Positions 1-8,710 of a stretch of 64,000 bases of DNA are shown one piece after another. The notes beneath the pieces were generated by a model that had not been told where the DNA came from, did not search any database, and worked only from the letters and a program-made list of their open reading frames with translations. Source of the DNA: Maribacter arenosus (GTDB lineage Bacteria > Bacteroidota > Bacteroidia > Flavobacteriales > Flavobacteriaceae); the NCBI RefSeq assembly GCF_014610845.1, contig NZ_JABTCG010000001.1, forward strand, positions 310,001 to 374,000, written 5' to 3'. Every line of letters starts with the position of its first letter. Positions within the stretch are counted from its first letter, which is position 1. Both the position numbers and the translations under genes were made by a program.

Positions 1-444
1 ATGTGTCGTTCTTAAGTCAAGACCTTTCACATTTCCCTTAAATCCATCAATTTCAATAATATCACCTATTTCAAAAGGTCGTTTCAGTGCTAGAATAATT
101 CCGGCTAAAAAATTCTCACCGATGTCTTTAAATGCAAATCCAAAAATAATGGCGCTTATCCCAGCTCCAGCAATTAAACTACTGGCAACCCCTCCAAATC
201 CCACAATGTTCAAAGCGATGATGATTCCGAAGATATAGAATGACCATTTGGACGCTTCCGCAATAAAAGTAGAGACAATGCTATCTTTCCATTTTATTTG
301 AATTCTTTTTCCAATAAAAATGTAAACCAGTTTTCCGAGAATAATAAAAAGTATTAATACTATGATTCCCGTTAGTATATTGGGTATCATAGCGCTGATA
401 TCCCCGTAAAAGTCATCGAATATTTTACCTAAATCAATTTTCAT
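1..444 (-). CDS. MscS-family mechanosensitive channel, 3' end cut by window edge
   Basis: The 148 visible codons give the N-terminal part of a small-conductance mechanosensitive channel, an inner-membrane tension valve that releases solutes after osmotic downshock. An N-terminal hydrophobic helix (about residues 15-40) is followed by a second hydrophobic stretch, then the glycine/alanine-rich pore-lining TM3 segment (GVASSLIAGAGISAI, then FGFAFKDIGENF), and the start of the MscS beta domain (KRPFEIGDIIEIDGFKG). The frame is open to base 1, so the C-terminus lies outside the window. The ATG at 444 is preceded by a Bacteroidota -7 box, TATCTTTG, on the minus strand at 478-485. A second MscS-type gene lies at 51958-52491. 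Confidence 0.93.
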   Translation of the reverse strand, partial: MKIDLGKIFDDFYGDISAMIPNILTGIIVLILFIILGKLVYIFIGKRIQIKWKDSIVSTFIAEASKWSFYIFGIIIALNIVGFGGVASSLIAGAGISAIIFGFAFKDIGENFLAGIILALKRPFEIGDIIEIDGFKGNVKGLDLRTTH

Positions 445-519
445 GGATTCGCGTTTGTCAAATTTTACACAAAGTTTCAAAGATACGTTCGTAGAAATAA
501 CGTTTCTTTACGATTAACC

Positions 520-963
520 TCATTTACATAAATTTGCTTTATGTAAGATACATGGTTTTCCATAAGCGAAAGAGTTTTCAGGGATATCCTGAATTTCGGT
601 ACTTTCAACACCTATGATTAAATTTTTTTCAATGTTTATATGATCCTTACCCGCAGTCCTAGAACCAATCATAGTATAAGTGAAAATTTCAACAAAACTA
701 TTTTGAGTTACGCCAGGATTAATCGTCACAAAACCACCGATTTTAAAATGATGACCAATATTCCAATTCCTTTTCATAGTAACATAAAATCCAATTTAGG
801 AACGAGCAGCAATTGTTGTTAAAGGCTTTAACCGCAAACCATAATTCAGCTTTACCGAACTAGAACCATAGGATGTTGGATGTATCAAATATGAAAATTA
901 CTTATCCTCCCATTGAATCAGTCCTTTAAAAGTGTTATAGACTATAGACCAATTGCTTGTGCC
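520..963 (-). pseudogene. Decayed NeuD-type sugar O-acetyltransferase (hexapeptide repeat)
   Basis: Reading the minus strand from 963 gives one continuous frame that matches the family in order, but has TAA stops at 898-900 and 796-798. Before the first stop the frame reads ...GLIQWEDK, then LIHPTSYGSSSVKLNYG, then LKPLTTIAARS up to the second stop, then IGFYVTMKRNWNIGHHF and hexapeptide-like turns to an ending AYGKPCILHKANLCK. The order HPT, IGxxV, INxxxxIGHHxxIG, INPGV and AYGxPC is that of the left-handed beta-helix NeuD/PglD acetyltransferases. The N-terminal Rossmann-like part is missing and the remnant abuts the stop codon of the next gene at 964. The 85-codon piece at 520-777 has a usable ATG but lacks most of a helix, so I regard the whole as a pseudogene. 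Confidence 0.7.
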
Positions 964-1518
964 CTAAAATGAAATATTGACAAACGGAATCACTGGACTT
1001 GAATAAACACTCTCATCTTCGTTATATAACATATTGAATTTGGCGCCGACTGATATTTTATCCGTAACATTAAATCCTGCCCCTACGAATAATGCTGAAT
1101 CCCAATAGCTATTTTTGCTATCATCGATCTCCGTTTTAGTGGATACCCGTAATTGGGCAAATTCCAGTAATGTCATTATTTTTTGGGACGGTCTATACTG
1201 AAAAAAGGTATTTGCCCCATAAGTTGTTGTGTTCTGAATGTTTTTAATTGAGAGATAATTCCATTGGACCCCTAATCCGAAAGCAACTTTATCGCTAACG
1301 TTATATGTTAAATTTGGAGATAAACCTAATGTCGTTCCTCCAACAAAATTAAGTCCAAATCCACATCCAAATTGTAGTCTTTTTGGTTCTTTTAAAGTTA
1401 AGGTATCTATTTCCCCACTAGTAATGGTATCATTCGTTATTTGTGAAAAAACCACTTGACTGAATACAAATATTCCTACTAAAGCTATCGATTTGGATAT
1501 TAATTTAATTTTCCCCAT
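964..1518 (-). CDS. Outer-membrane beta-barrel protein
   Basis: This 184-residue protein has a Sec signal peptide (KLISKSIALVGIFVFSQVVFS, cleavage near Q26) followed by alternating strands rich in Gly and aromatics. It ends in a terminal phenylalanine (VIPFVNISF), as expected of an outer-membrane barrel recognised by BAM. Motifs such as FGCGFGLNFVGG, LSPNLTYNVSDKVAFGLG and SALFVGAGFNVTDKISVG look like successive transmembrane strands separated by short turns. It fits the small porin-like OMP_b-brl families of Bacteroidota. No substrate can be inferred. It is a single gene whose 5' side is bounded by a repeat-containing gap, and the acetyltransferase remnant follows directly after its stop. 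Confidence 0.75.
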   Translation of the reverse strand: MGKIKLISKSIALVGIFVFSQVVFSQITNDTITSGEIDTLTLKEPKRLQFGCGFGLNFVGGTTLGLSPNLTYNVSDKVAFGLGVQWNYLSIKNIQNTTTYGANTFFQYRPSQKIMTLLEFAQLRVSTKTEIDDSKNSYWDSALFVGAGFNVTDKISVGAKFNMLYNEDESVYSSPVIPFVNISF

Positions 1519-1948
1519 GTTTATTTTGTGTTTTTTTTATTAATCGTTGTCCATAACGGTTCGGCCATAATCGCACTTTGGACGCCATCTACGGAGCAGT
1601 GGGCGGGTTGGTGCGATTGAATACGGGATTTTTCCACGCGAATTAAAACCAAGGCATAAAAATAAGGATTTCCGTCTAAGAATACCGAAACTTTTACAAA
1701 GGAGTGTCGAACAGGAACAAACTTATGATGCCGGATTAATGTTAAAGTACATATTTGCCGACCATAGCTTTTATAGCATATGGAATGCTATTTGCAAATG
1801 ACAATTTATTTACCTTTTCGAATTGGTTATTTATGATTTAGTTTCGTTTTTCAGTTATTTTACGGTCAGCTGACTGTGTTCAAACTTTTGGTATATGATG
1901 CATGGCCACCTAAGTTATGCGTTCGTGGATAGTCCTAGCAACTTTGTT
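1519..1948. repeat. Non-coding gap with array repeat ends
   Basis: No convincing reading frame is present. The left end is ccatAACGGTTCGGCcataa at 1551-1570. A candidate right end is the GCGTTCGTGGATAG region near 1920-1933. A small hairpin TAGCAT-atgga-ATGCTA lies at 1774-1790. The rest is AT-rich filler. Confidence 0.5.
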
Positions 1949-4249
1949 TTAATTCGCTGATATCCATAAAGGAGCTCCATCTTCCCATTTATTATGGGTA
2001 AGCCGAATCTGCTCCCCATCCTCAAGTCGAATTGCCGTGATTTCTCCATACATCTGTGGACTGAATATATAGGATTGTACTAATGGTTGTTCATCATTAA
2101 TACCATACTCCTCAGTTGAGAATATTAGCCACTTCCCATCTGGTGAAAAATGCGGATGCCCTTCTTGCCCCTTGTAGGTTGTTATTTGTTTGGGTTCGCT
2201 CCAACTGTTATCCGCAGTTCTATTAGAAATGAATATATCCATCGTTTTCACCACTCCATTTATATCTGTTCCATTCACATCAGAACAGAAAGCAATCTTT
2301 TTACCATCATGTGAAATGACTGGAAAATTCTCTTTTGCTGGGCTGTTCGTCAGATTGGTCAAAGTTTTATCTTCCTTGATAAAAATATCCATCGTGCCAG
2401 TTCTACCACTTCTGAATACCATAGAGGAATTGTCCTTTGAAAAATCGGCAAAGCCATTATTACTATCAAGATCTGTTATCCTTTCCAAGGTTTTATCCTT
2501 AAGATGGTACCGATATACGCATCCTTGAACATTAGGGTCAGTTCTGAAACCACCAACAGAAAATTGAAGATAGTCCCCATCAGGTGTGAATTTGGTATCA
2601 ATTATTCTGATTAGTAGTGGATTTAAATTTGGGTCAGGTTCGAATTTAAAAAGGTGAGTCACCTCTTTGGTGGTGTAGTCAACCGAAAAAAAGTCTGGTT
2701 GAACATTAAAAAATGAAGAGCAGAACATAGCTACATAAGCCATAATCAAACCGTTTACAGCAAACATTAAGAAATAGTGCTTGTATAGAGGTGCAATGTG
2801 CTTGTTCGCAGCTTTACGCTTTTTATAGAGGTATCTAGCCGATAGCCCAAGTAGAGCTAATAAAACACATAAAATAAGAGCAAACCATCTGACATTGTTA
2901 ATAGGTAATGCCATCGCTATAAGTTTGTTAAAAACCTGTACACCAATAGCTACCGGTATTAAAACCGCGATAACAGAAAATAACAAATATTTCCAGAAGG
3001 GAATTTCTTTTCTTTTCTTAATGCTATTAACCACGCCTAAAATCAACCAAACAATAGCAAAGAGTGGGAGTAAGGCAAGAAGAAAAGCATAAGGAGTTAT
3101 CAAGTCTTCAGGGCCTCTTGCAGGTGAATAATCGTAGATTATTTCGTTTCCGTTAATTGAAGGAGGGGCAGCAAATGCCCTTCTCACACCAATTAAGTCA
3201 ATTGTTCTGTCGATTAGCATGGCCGTCTCAGGACCGTTTTTGACCACTAGGTCTCCTTCGAAGCCCGCTTTATTTTGATTTGTTTCTAAAGGCTTTTTAC
3301 CCCCATGAAAAACCATGAGGCCATCGAAGTGATAATCAATATTGAACATATCCAAATCCTGTACCAATGTCGAATCAATTACTTTGGTTTCGGTATCAAA
3401 TCCGAGTATTGAGAACGCCTTGTTGTCGTCGTTCAAGTTTGTAAATAAAAGGGTGTTTTCGGAAGTAAGAAGCGGTGAAAAACAACTAAATCCATCAGGG
3501 GAAATAGCCTCCTGTCCTTCACCATTTAGCGTCATTTTAAAAAGGGAGGGAGGACCATTTCTATTACTGTAGAAATAAATTTCATTATCATCCATAGACC
3601 AGCTCGGACTGCCATCCCAACCTTCTGATTCTGTTAAGCGCGTTGCCTTTCCGCCATTGGCAGGTATGGTATAAATATCCCCGGTTCGCTGCATTGCAAA
3701 AGCGAAAAATGGATGTGGTTTAATAGGATGATCTCGGTCGCTTGAAAAAGCTATGGTCTTCCCATCATTGGAATACTTTGGCCTAAAATCGCCAGCAGCA
3801 TTATTAGTCAGGTTTTGTGCTTGGGAAACATCCAAAGTATCGATTGGGTGAAATGGAAGTTTGTAAATATCGGCATTGCCCTCATGGGTTGAAACAAAAG
3901 CAATCCATTTACCATCAGGTGAAAAATCAATTTGATCTTGCATTGAATTACTACTTACCAAAAGCCTTGGCAAAGTATCACCTTCTATGTTCTTTATAAA
4001 TAGTTGTGGAGGCCCATTTCTTTCTGAAGTAAAAACTACCCATTCTCCATCAGGGCTTATTTTAGCATCATAATCCAGGCTTTCATGATTGGTAAAAGCT
4101 GAGAAGTTCTTCCCATTGTCTTTAGATAGATGAATGTCCCAGCCTTCAGGTCGAAATGATGAATAAAATATTTTATCGTTTGATTGGGAGAACAGTGTCG
4201 GAGGTATACCCCAAAATAACATCGATATCAGAAGTATTTTTTTCATCAT
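1949..4249 (-). CDS. Membrane-anchored double TolB-like (PD40) propeller protein
   Basis: This 766-residue protein has a signal peptide (residues 1-21) and two blocks of PD40/TolB-type blades, at about 25-330 and 525-766. Blade signatures SPDGEWVVFTSERNG, SPDGKWIAFVSTHEG, SNDGKTIAFSSDRD and SPDGKWLIFSTEEYG are obvious. Between the blocks lie four hydrophobic helices (about 387-407, 421-440, 455-474, 492-514). An even number of spans places both propellers on the same side, presumably the periplasm. PD40 blades usually bind proteins or peptides, and no catalytic domain is visible. The start is ATG at 4249; a second ATG follows directly. It is a single gene with array repeats on both sides. The function is unknown. 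Confidence 0.8.
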   Translation of the reverse strand: MMKKILLISMLFWGIPPTLFSQSNDKIFYSSFRPEGWDIHLSKDNGKNFSAFTNHESLDYDAKISPDGEWVVFTSERNGPPQLFIKNIEGDTLPRLLVSSNSMQDQIDFSPDGKWIAFVSTHEGNADIYKLPFHPIDTLDVSQAQNLTNNAAGDFRPKYSNDGKTIAFSSDRDHPIKPHPFFAFAMQRTGDIYTIPANGGKATRLTESEGWDGSPSWSMDDNEIYFYSNRNGPPSLFKMTLNGEGQEAISPDGFSCFSPLLTSENTLLFTNLNDDNKAFSILGFDTETKVIDSTLVQDLDMFNIDYHFDGLMVFHGGKKPLETNQNKAGFEGDLVVKNGPETAMLIDRTIDLIGVRRAFAAPPSINGNEIIYDYSPARGPEDLITPYAFLLALLPLFAIVWLILGVVNSIKKRKEIPFWKYLLFSVIAVLIPVAIGVQVFNKLIAMALPINNVRWFALILCVLLALLGLSARYLYKKRKAANKHIAPLYKHYFLMFAVNGLIMAYVAMFCSSFFNVQPDFFSVDYTTKEVTHLFKFEPDPNLNPLLIRIIDTKFTPDGDYLQFSVGGFRTDPNVQGCVYRYHLKDKTLERITDLDSNNGFADFSKDNSSMVFRSGRTGTMDIFIKEDKTLTNLTNSPAKENFPVISHDGKKIAFCSDVNGTDINGVVKTMDIFISNRTADNSWSEPKQITTYKGQEGHPHFSPDGKWLIFSTEEYGINDEQPLVQSYIFSPQMYGEITAIRLEDGEQIRLTHNKWEDGAPLWISAN

Positions 4250-4330
4250 GATTTTAGTTGTTAATGGTTCGGCTATGCGCAGTAACCATAAGGGTATTGC
4301 GTATAGGTTTTATTGTGGCGCGTTTTCCGT
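4250..4330. repeat. Short array repeat
   Basis: This 81-bp gap consists almost entirely of repeat sequence: ttAATGGTTCGGCTATGCGC at 4261-4280, then GTATTGCGTATAGG and GGCGCG. It matches the left ends at 1555 and 17714 (AACGGTTtCGaCTATGCG) and is the shortest copy in the array. Confidence 0.55.
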
Positions 4331-5179
4331 TTATGTTACTTTCTGTGCTTCAATTGAAACGTCTGGGTCTGTTATTTTCATAGAGTGTACAATATTGGCT
4401 TGGATATCAAAGGTGATTTCAACACTAGGTGCGCCATTATAAATAAATTTGTTGTCCCCTATTTTGTACAATGCCCCACCGAATTCACCAAGTGGACCGA
4501 GAGAAAGGAGTTTTCTCATATTGATATCAATGGTAAATCCCTCTTTTTCACCATCACCGTACTTGTAGTTGCCTAAGTATTTTTTTTGTTCTTCGGTACT
4601 AACATCTATGTAATTGTCACGGCTCGCGTTCCCTAGTTCTGTCAAGTAAGCGATGGTTTCTTCAAGGCCTTTAATTTCGGTTACGGACATGCTGTCTTTC
4701 ATGCGTTCCCCAGCATACGCATGATCCAGAAGACTTATGCCATGTGGTCCTGTTACTTTTTGGATTCCAGGCAAGGCTTTAATTGCTGACTTAACGACAT
4801 TTAAATGTCCGAGCATAGCAAATGTAAAAAGTGTCGGTCTTGCACCTTTGCTAATCAAATAAAGAGCTATATCCCTTCTGCCAACATGTGAAGCAGCCCC
4901 AATCGCTGATTCAAAATCTCCGAAACGCCATTCCCAAACCGACCTTGAAAGTTCAGGCCTTTTATCTACTAATTCTTTGACACGATCTAGGTCGAAATGG
5001 GATTTACCCACAACTTCAGCAATGATTTTAGGATCAATATTTGGGAAGTGTTCTGGTAACTTCCCGTTCGCCAATGAATTTGGTAGCCAAGTCGATTTAT
5101 GATTTGCATATATCAGGTTTGGAAAGGATAAACCAAGCATTGCTAATGAATATGTTTTAAGTGCCGCTCTTCTATCCAT
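4331..5179 (-). CDS. Ankyrin-repeat protein with Tat-like signal
   Basis: The 282-residue protein begins MDRRAALKTYSLAMLGLSF, a twin-arginine-type leader common in Bacteroidota exported proteins. Residues about 55-145 hold two or three degenerate ankyrin repeats (FESAIGAASHVGRRDIALYL, GARPTLFTFAMLGHLNVVK). The C-terminal 90 residues (from KKYLGNYKYGDGEKEGF) form a beta-rich domain of the sort appended to serine hydrolases, with a YxxxxGxxF-like pattern. Ankyrin repeats mediate protein contacts, so this is probably a periplasmic binding protein without enzymatic activity. It is a single-gene unit in the repeat array. Confidence 0.7.
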   Translation of the reverse strand: MDRRAALKTYSLAMLGLSFPNLIYANHKSTWLPNSLANGKLPEHFPNIDPKIIAEVVGKSHFDLDRVKELVDKRPELSRSVWEWRFGDFESAIGAASHVGRRDIALYLISKGARPTLFTFAMLGHLNVVKSAIKALPGIQKVTGPHGISLLDHAYAGERMKDSMSVTEIKGLEETIAYLTELGNASRDNYIDVSTEEQKKYLGNYKYGDGEKEGFTIDINMRKLLSLGPLGEFGGALYKIGDNKFIYNGAPSVEITFDIQANIVHSMKITDPDVSIEAQKVT

Positions 5180-5656
5180 ATTTTACCTTTTTGTGATTTA
5201 GTTCCCTTTATTTGTGCCACAACGACCTGCTAAACACGACTGAGACAGCAGTGTTTGAGTTGATGCAGTGGTTTGATTTCTAATGGAATATAGCAAAATC
5301 CATTGACAATCTTTTGAAAATCCGATAGATGTTATAGGATTGGTGTCAACCATAAGTTTGCCAAGAAGGCGGCAATAGCCACGGCATCATGCGGTATTGG
5401 GATTAAAAATTAAGGGGCTTATTGCTTTTGGGGTTGGAGTGCGCAGCACGAAGCAACAAAAGTCAGCTTTGGCTGTTTCGAGCATAGTGATCACACCACG
5501 GATGTAAAGCAGACTAATTAATGTTCTCTAAGGTCTCGGCTGTTCCCCGTTGCTTTGAAAGTCCAAAAAAGATCAGGATTGTATCTTTAAATCCTAAGAA
5601 AATAAATCAAGACTAGCCTAAGAGCAAGGTAGTGTATAGCATTCTTGTATGTGGAT
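5180..5656. repeat. Long non-coding gap with array repeat
   Basis: The left end gccacAACGAcctgctaaac lies at 5216-5235 and a possible right end, ggtagtgtatagcatt, near 5628-5643. GTGCGCAGCACGAAGCAAC near 5439-5457 is GC-richer than its surroundings. I see no gene here. Confidence 0.45.
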
Positions 5657-6496
5657 TTATTTTTTTACTAATTCTACCCTACGATTTAATTTTTTGCCAT
5701 CTTCAGTTGCATTGGATGCTAGAGGGGCCAGTGGTCCTACGCCTTCGGCAAACAATCTTTTTTCTGGAATGCCATACTTTTTTTGTAGTTCCTCTTGTAT
5801 TGCCTTTGCCCTTGCTAAAGATAACTGACTATTTAATTCAAATGAACCATCTGAATCGGTATGGCCAACTACCCAACAATTTATAGAAGGATTATCTTTA
5901 AGGTAATTGGCTATTTGCATCAATGCGGGTTCAGATTCCTCTTTGATAATCGATTTTCCAGGATCAAAATAAATTCCATAAAGTGCAATTTTTCCATCTA
6001 TTTCCAACTTGTTTTTTATCAGCTTACTATCAATGACGATATCCTGGCGCATTTTTTCTTGTTCAATTATTATCAAAGTATAGGATTTGCCAGATATTGC
6101 AGTTTTCACCTGCACCCAAATTTCTTTTCCATTACTTGTCTCAAAACTATAATATCCGTGTTCAGAATTATGCCTTTCAAATAATATTCTACCTCCTGCT
6201 TTTTTGATTGCGCTTGAGTAATTCCTTAGAATTTGGAGCCTTGTAGGAAATTCATAATTAGTAACGTCTCTATTGTTATGACTGTATTCTATAACAAATT
6301 TCCTGCCTTCGACCATATGATATTCGTTATCATAATAGAATTTTTGAGCGTCAAATTCGCTTTCAGCATACCTGATAATAGAATAATCAGGTAGTCTTTC
6401 CAATAATGGGTAATCCTTGCTGTTTTTTACATCAGTTTGAGCAGTGATGCTCGCAAAAACAAAAGTAAATATGAGTAGAAAATAAGGTTTTAGCAT
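5657..6496 (-). CDS. OmpA-family protein with N-terminal DUF4892-like domain
   Basis: This 279-residue protein has a signal peptide (LKPYFLLIFTFVFASITAQ) and a DUF4892-like region (about 25-150: YPLLERLPDYSIIRYAESEF). A C-terminal OmpA peptidoglycan-binding domain follows (about 165-279). The OmpA signature is clear: FDPGKSIIKEES, VVGHTDSDGS, then NSQLSLARAKAI, RLFAEGVG and NRRVEL, where the Asp and Arg that contact diaminopimelate are retained. It probably sits in the periplasm or at the inner face of the outer membrane and grips peptidoglycan. The gene at 6524 lies 27 bp upstream on the same strand, so the two may be cotranscribed. Confidence 0.87.
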   Translation of the reverse strand: MLKPYFLLIFTFVFASITAQTDVKNSKDYPLLERLPDYSIIRYAESEFDAQKFYYDNEYHMVEGRKFVIEYSHNNRDVTNYEFPTRLQILRNYSSAIKKAGGRILFERHNSEHGYYSFETSNGKEIWVQVKTAISGKSYTLIIIEQEKMRQDIVIDSKLIKNKLEIDGKIALYGIYFDPGKSIIKEESEPALMQIANYLKDNPSINCWVVGHTDSDGSFELNSQLSLARAKAIQEELQKKYGIPEKRLFAEGVGPLAPLASNATEDGKKLNRRVELVKK

Positions 6497-6523
6497 AGTA
6501 CGTCTAAATTTTTGAAATCTAAT

Positions 6524-6796
6524 TCACTTATTTAACAATGTAAATGAATCTATAATAATAATTATAAAAAAAATAAGTAACAAAACCAGCCCTATAGGAA
6601 CTGTGTAAAACATCAGCCAGGGTAGTGCTGCCCAAAAACAGTTTGCCTCATTACAAGCTTGGTCAGTAAAAAGTTCGGATAAGCTTCCTCCAATCAAACC
6701 AACTATCAATGGTGAAAATAAAAAAAGTATAATAATTAATATCCATAACGGAAACCTGGTTATATAGTGTTTTTTATCTTTTATGATTAATCCCAT
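6524..6796 (-). CDS. Small membrane protein with two transmembrane helices
   Basis: This 90-residue protein has a short basic N-terminus and two strongly hydrophobic spans (about 16-40, PLWILIIILFLFSPLIVGLI, and 59-84). A short loop between them carries two cysteines (DQACNEANCFW). I do not recognise a family. The paired Cys in the loop would face the periplasm if both ends are cytoplasmic. It lies 27 bp upstream of the OmpA/DUF4892 gene on the same strand and has an array repeat on its 5' side, so the two genes probably form one unit. Confidence 0.6.
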   Translation of the reverse strand: MGLIIKDKKHYITRFPLWILIIILFLFSPLIVGLIGGSLSELFTDQACNEANCFWAALPWLMFYTVPIGLVLLLIFFIIIIIDSFTLLNK

Positions 6797-6924
6797 AGTT
6801 TAATTGTCCTCAATAGCTGTTATTGATATTTTTGATGATGCACAACGGTAAGCTGCGTAGGGTAAGGCAATTAACGTGCCAGTTTTCTCTTAAACCTTAT
6901 TAATGTTCGTGCAGGATGCAAACC
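6797..6924. repeat. Array repeat
   Basis: The left end gatgcACAACGGTAAGCTGC lies at 6837-6856. A GTTCGTGCAGGATGC stretch follows near 6906-6920. The two ends are poorly paired in this copy. Confidence 0.5.
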
Positions 6925-8376
6925 TTAATTTTTATTTCTTGGTAAAATGTAGTCTGCGTTCTCATCGATAATTACCAGAACAAAATCGCTTCCCCTCCCA
7001 AGAGACCATGGTTTAAATTCCGGTTGCTCGGTTACATCGAATTTCCCTATTTTTTTAGAACTCCCATCTCTTGGATTATACCAATAGGCTACTACTTTTT
7101 TCGAATTCAATTTACTTAAATCAGGTGATATGGGTTTGCCCATCGGGGTATAGAGGATCATAAAATCTTTTGCTTTGGCTATGCTTGCAACCATAAAAGT
7201 GGAGTCTGTTTTGTTATCATTAACTATGATTGTCTGGTCATTTTCCATTTGTTGCCAAGGAAATGATTCAAAAAGATTTTTCATATAGTGCAGTTGCTTT
7301 GATCCCGGAAGATTTAGGGCCTCTTTCCAATTTGTTCTTGACCCATTTACTGGATCTCTATCCGGGGCAAACATTTGCCAGATATCGTGGCAGCCATAAG
7401 TATATCCGGCAGCACCAGCGAGCATTGACCAATATGCCGATACCCTAACATCGGAATCATCCAACCAACCATATAATTCCCCATTAAAACGATTAGGATG
7501 ATTCTCATAACGAGGTTCACTATTAATTACAGGTCTGATTGGAGAAATTGAACGGGCTTTCCAAACGTATTCAAAATCTTTGTCCAATCTACTATGCGAC
7601 ATTTGGAACATATCAAAATCAAGCCACCCATCATTGTTAAAATAGTCACTTGCTAGGGCTAAGCCTGATGTATGATAAGTTATCAAATGAGTCGTGTCAT
7701 AATTTTTCAGCCCTTTTACCATAGCCCTTATAATTTCAAAGTCTTCGTCATCTTTGGGCCATCGGTCACCACCAGGAATCCAAATAATGTTTGATTTTCC
7801 GGCATAGCGTTTTGCAAGAATTTCACCATATACTTTTGCGTTTTCAGGGTTAAAGACTTCCGGACCCACCCCCCAGGCTTTATGGAATTTGTCTCCCCAA
7901 GTGGGTAATAGCCCAATATATAAGCCTAGTTCGGCGGCTTTATCGATTACATAATCAACATGTTGAAAATAAGCTTCGTTAATCTGGGTGGGATCGTTGT
8001 TGACCAAAGGTTTTTGTCCATATGAATTCGGGATGTTCAAACCATCGAGTTCTGCAAGAATTACAGTCTGAATTATGGTAAAGCCTTTATTTTTTCTATC
8101 ACCTAGATATAGATCTACTTCCTCACGGGTTGAACGATGGATGAGCTCCCAGGCCGTGCCTCCCAACCAAAAGAAAGATTGCCCTTTTTCTGTCACTAAA
8201 TACTTATGATCATCACTGATTTTTAAAATTGGCAACTCCTGTCCGTAAATTGTAGAAGATAGGCATAGGATTATCAAAATATTTCGTAGGTATCTCAAAA
8301 TCGGAATAGTTCTATTTTTAAATATTTGATTACGGTTTGGCCAAGGTTTCGATACGTAATGGTACACGATTATCAT
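6925..8376 (-). CDS. DUF4038-type glycoside hydrolase, GH140 (apiosidase)-like
   Basis: This 483-residue secreted enzyme has a (beta/alpha)8 DUF4038 domain and a C-terminal DUF5060/collagen-binding-like beta domain (about 390-480). GH140 members cleave apiose linkages in the pectin rhamnogalacturonan II. Expected catalytic acids are present in IIWIPGGDRWP (D204) and PVINSEPRYE (E287), and the N-terminal FFWLGGTAWELIHR motif is typical. The signal peptide RYLRNILIILCLSSTIYGQ starts only at residue 29. An in-frame TTG at 8298 (codon 27) would therefore be a better start than the ATG at 8376, which gives an odd leader (MIIVYHYVSKPWPNRNQ). It is a single gene in the array. The exact substrate is not provable from sequence alone. 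Confidence 0.85.
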   Translation of the reverse strand: MIIVYHYVSKPWPNRNQIFKNRTIPILRYLRNILIILCLSSTIYGQELPILKISDDHKYLVTEKGQSFFWLGGTAWELIHRSTREEVDLYLGDRKNKGFTIIQTVILAELDGLNIPNSYGQKPLVNNDPTQINEAYFQHVDYVIDKAAELGLYIGLLPTWGDKFHKAWGVGPEVFNPENAKVYGEILAKRYAGKSNIIWIPGGDRWPKDDEDFEIIRAMVKGLKNYDTTHLITYHTSGLALASDYFNNDGWLDFDMFQMSHSRLDKDFEYVWKARSISPIRPVINSEPRYENHPNRFNGELYGWLDDSDVRVSAYWSMLAGAAGYTYGCHDIWQMFAPDRDPVNGSRTNWKEALNLPGSKQLHYMKNLFESFPWQQMENDQTIIVNDNKTDSTFMVASIAKAKDFMILYTPMGKPISPDLSKLNSKKVVAYWYNPRDGSSKKIGKFDVTEQPEFKPWSLGRGSDFVLVIIDENADYILPRNKN

Positions 8377-8710
8377 TAGGCCGTGACCATAAATTTAGCA
8401 AAAAGGCTTGAAATTCCGATTAGAAAATCCGCCCTAATACATTATTCATGGTGTTGGCTATGGATTTTTCACTATGTGTATAATCGATACAAGATGTTAG
8501 AATACCGTAATGATCATTAAAATCGGGCATTTTAAACATAATGTAATGTAAATGACTCCATAGGCAGCTAATATTGGGTGTAAGATTAGGTTCGTTTTAA
8601 GAAGCGTAAAGTATTCATAGTTATATAGAAAAAGCGCAAGTTTTAAAATCTTGCGCTTTGTGAGCTAAATTTCATATGCATTATTATCTATTGGTTTTTA
8701 ATTTAAGGCC
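8377..8710. other. Gap with terminator and possible gene remnant
   Basis: On the minus strand a frame from about 8582 to 8432 is stop-free for about 58 codons and reads coding-like (ISCLWSHLHY, MPDFNDHYGILTSCIDY, NTMNNVLGRIF, stop). I recognise no family and see no convincing start, so it may be a cassette remnant or chance. GGTGTTGGCTATGG at 8450-8463 resembles a right repeat end. The terminator at 8631-8659 is listed separately. Confidence 0.35.
8631..8659 (-). terminator. Rho-independent terminator of the SnoaL-like lipoprotein gene
   Basis: A perfect 10-bp stem, AAAGCGCAAG / CTTGCGCTTT, encloses a 9-nt loop. On the minus strand it is followed by TTTTTCTAT. It lies 52 bp after the stop codon at 8711. 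Confidence 0.85.
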
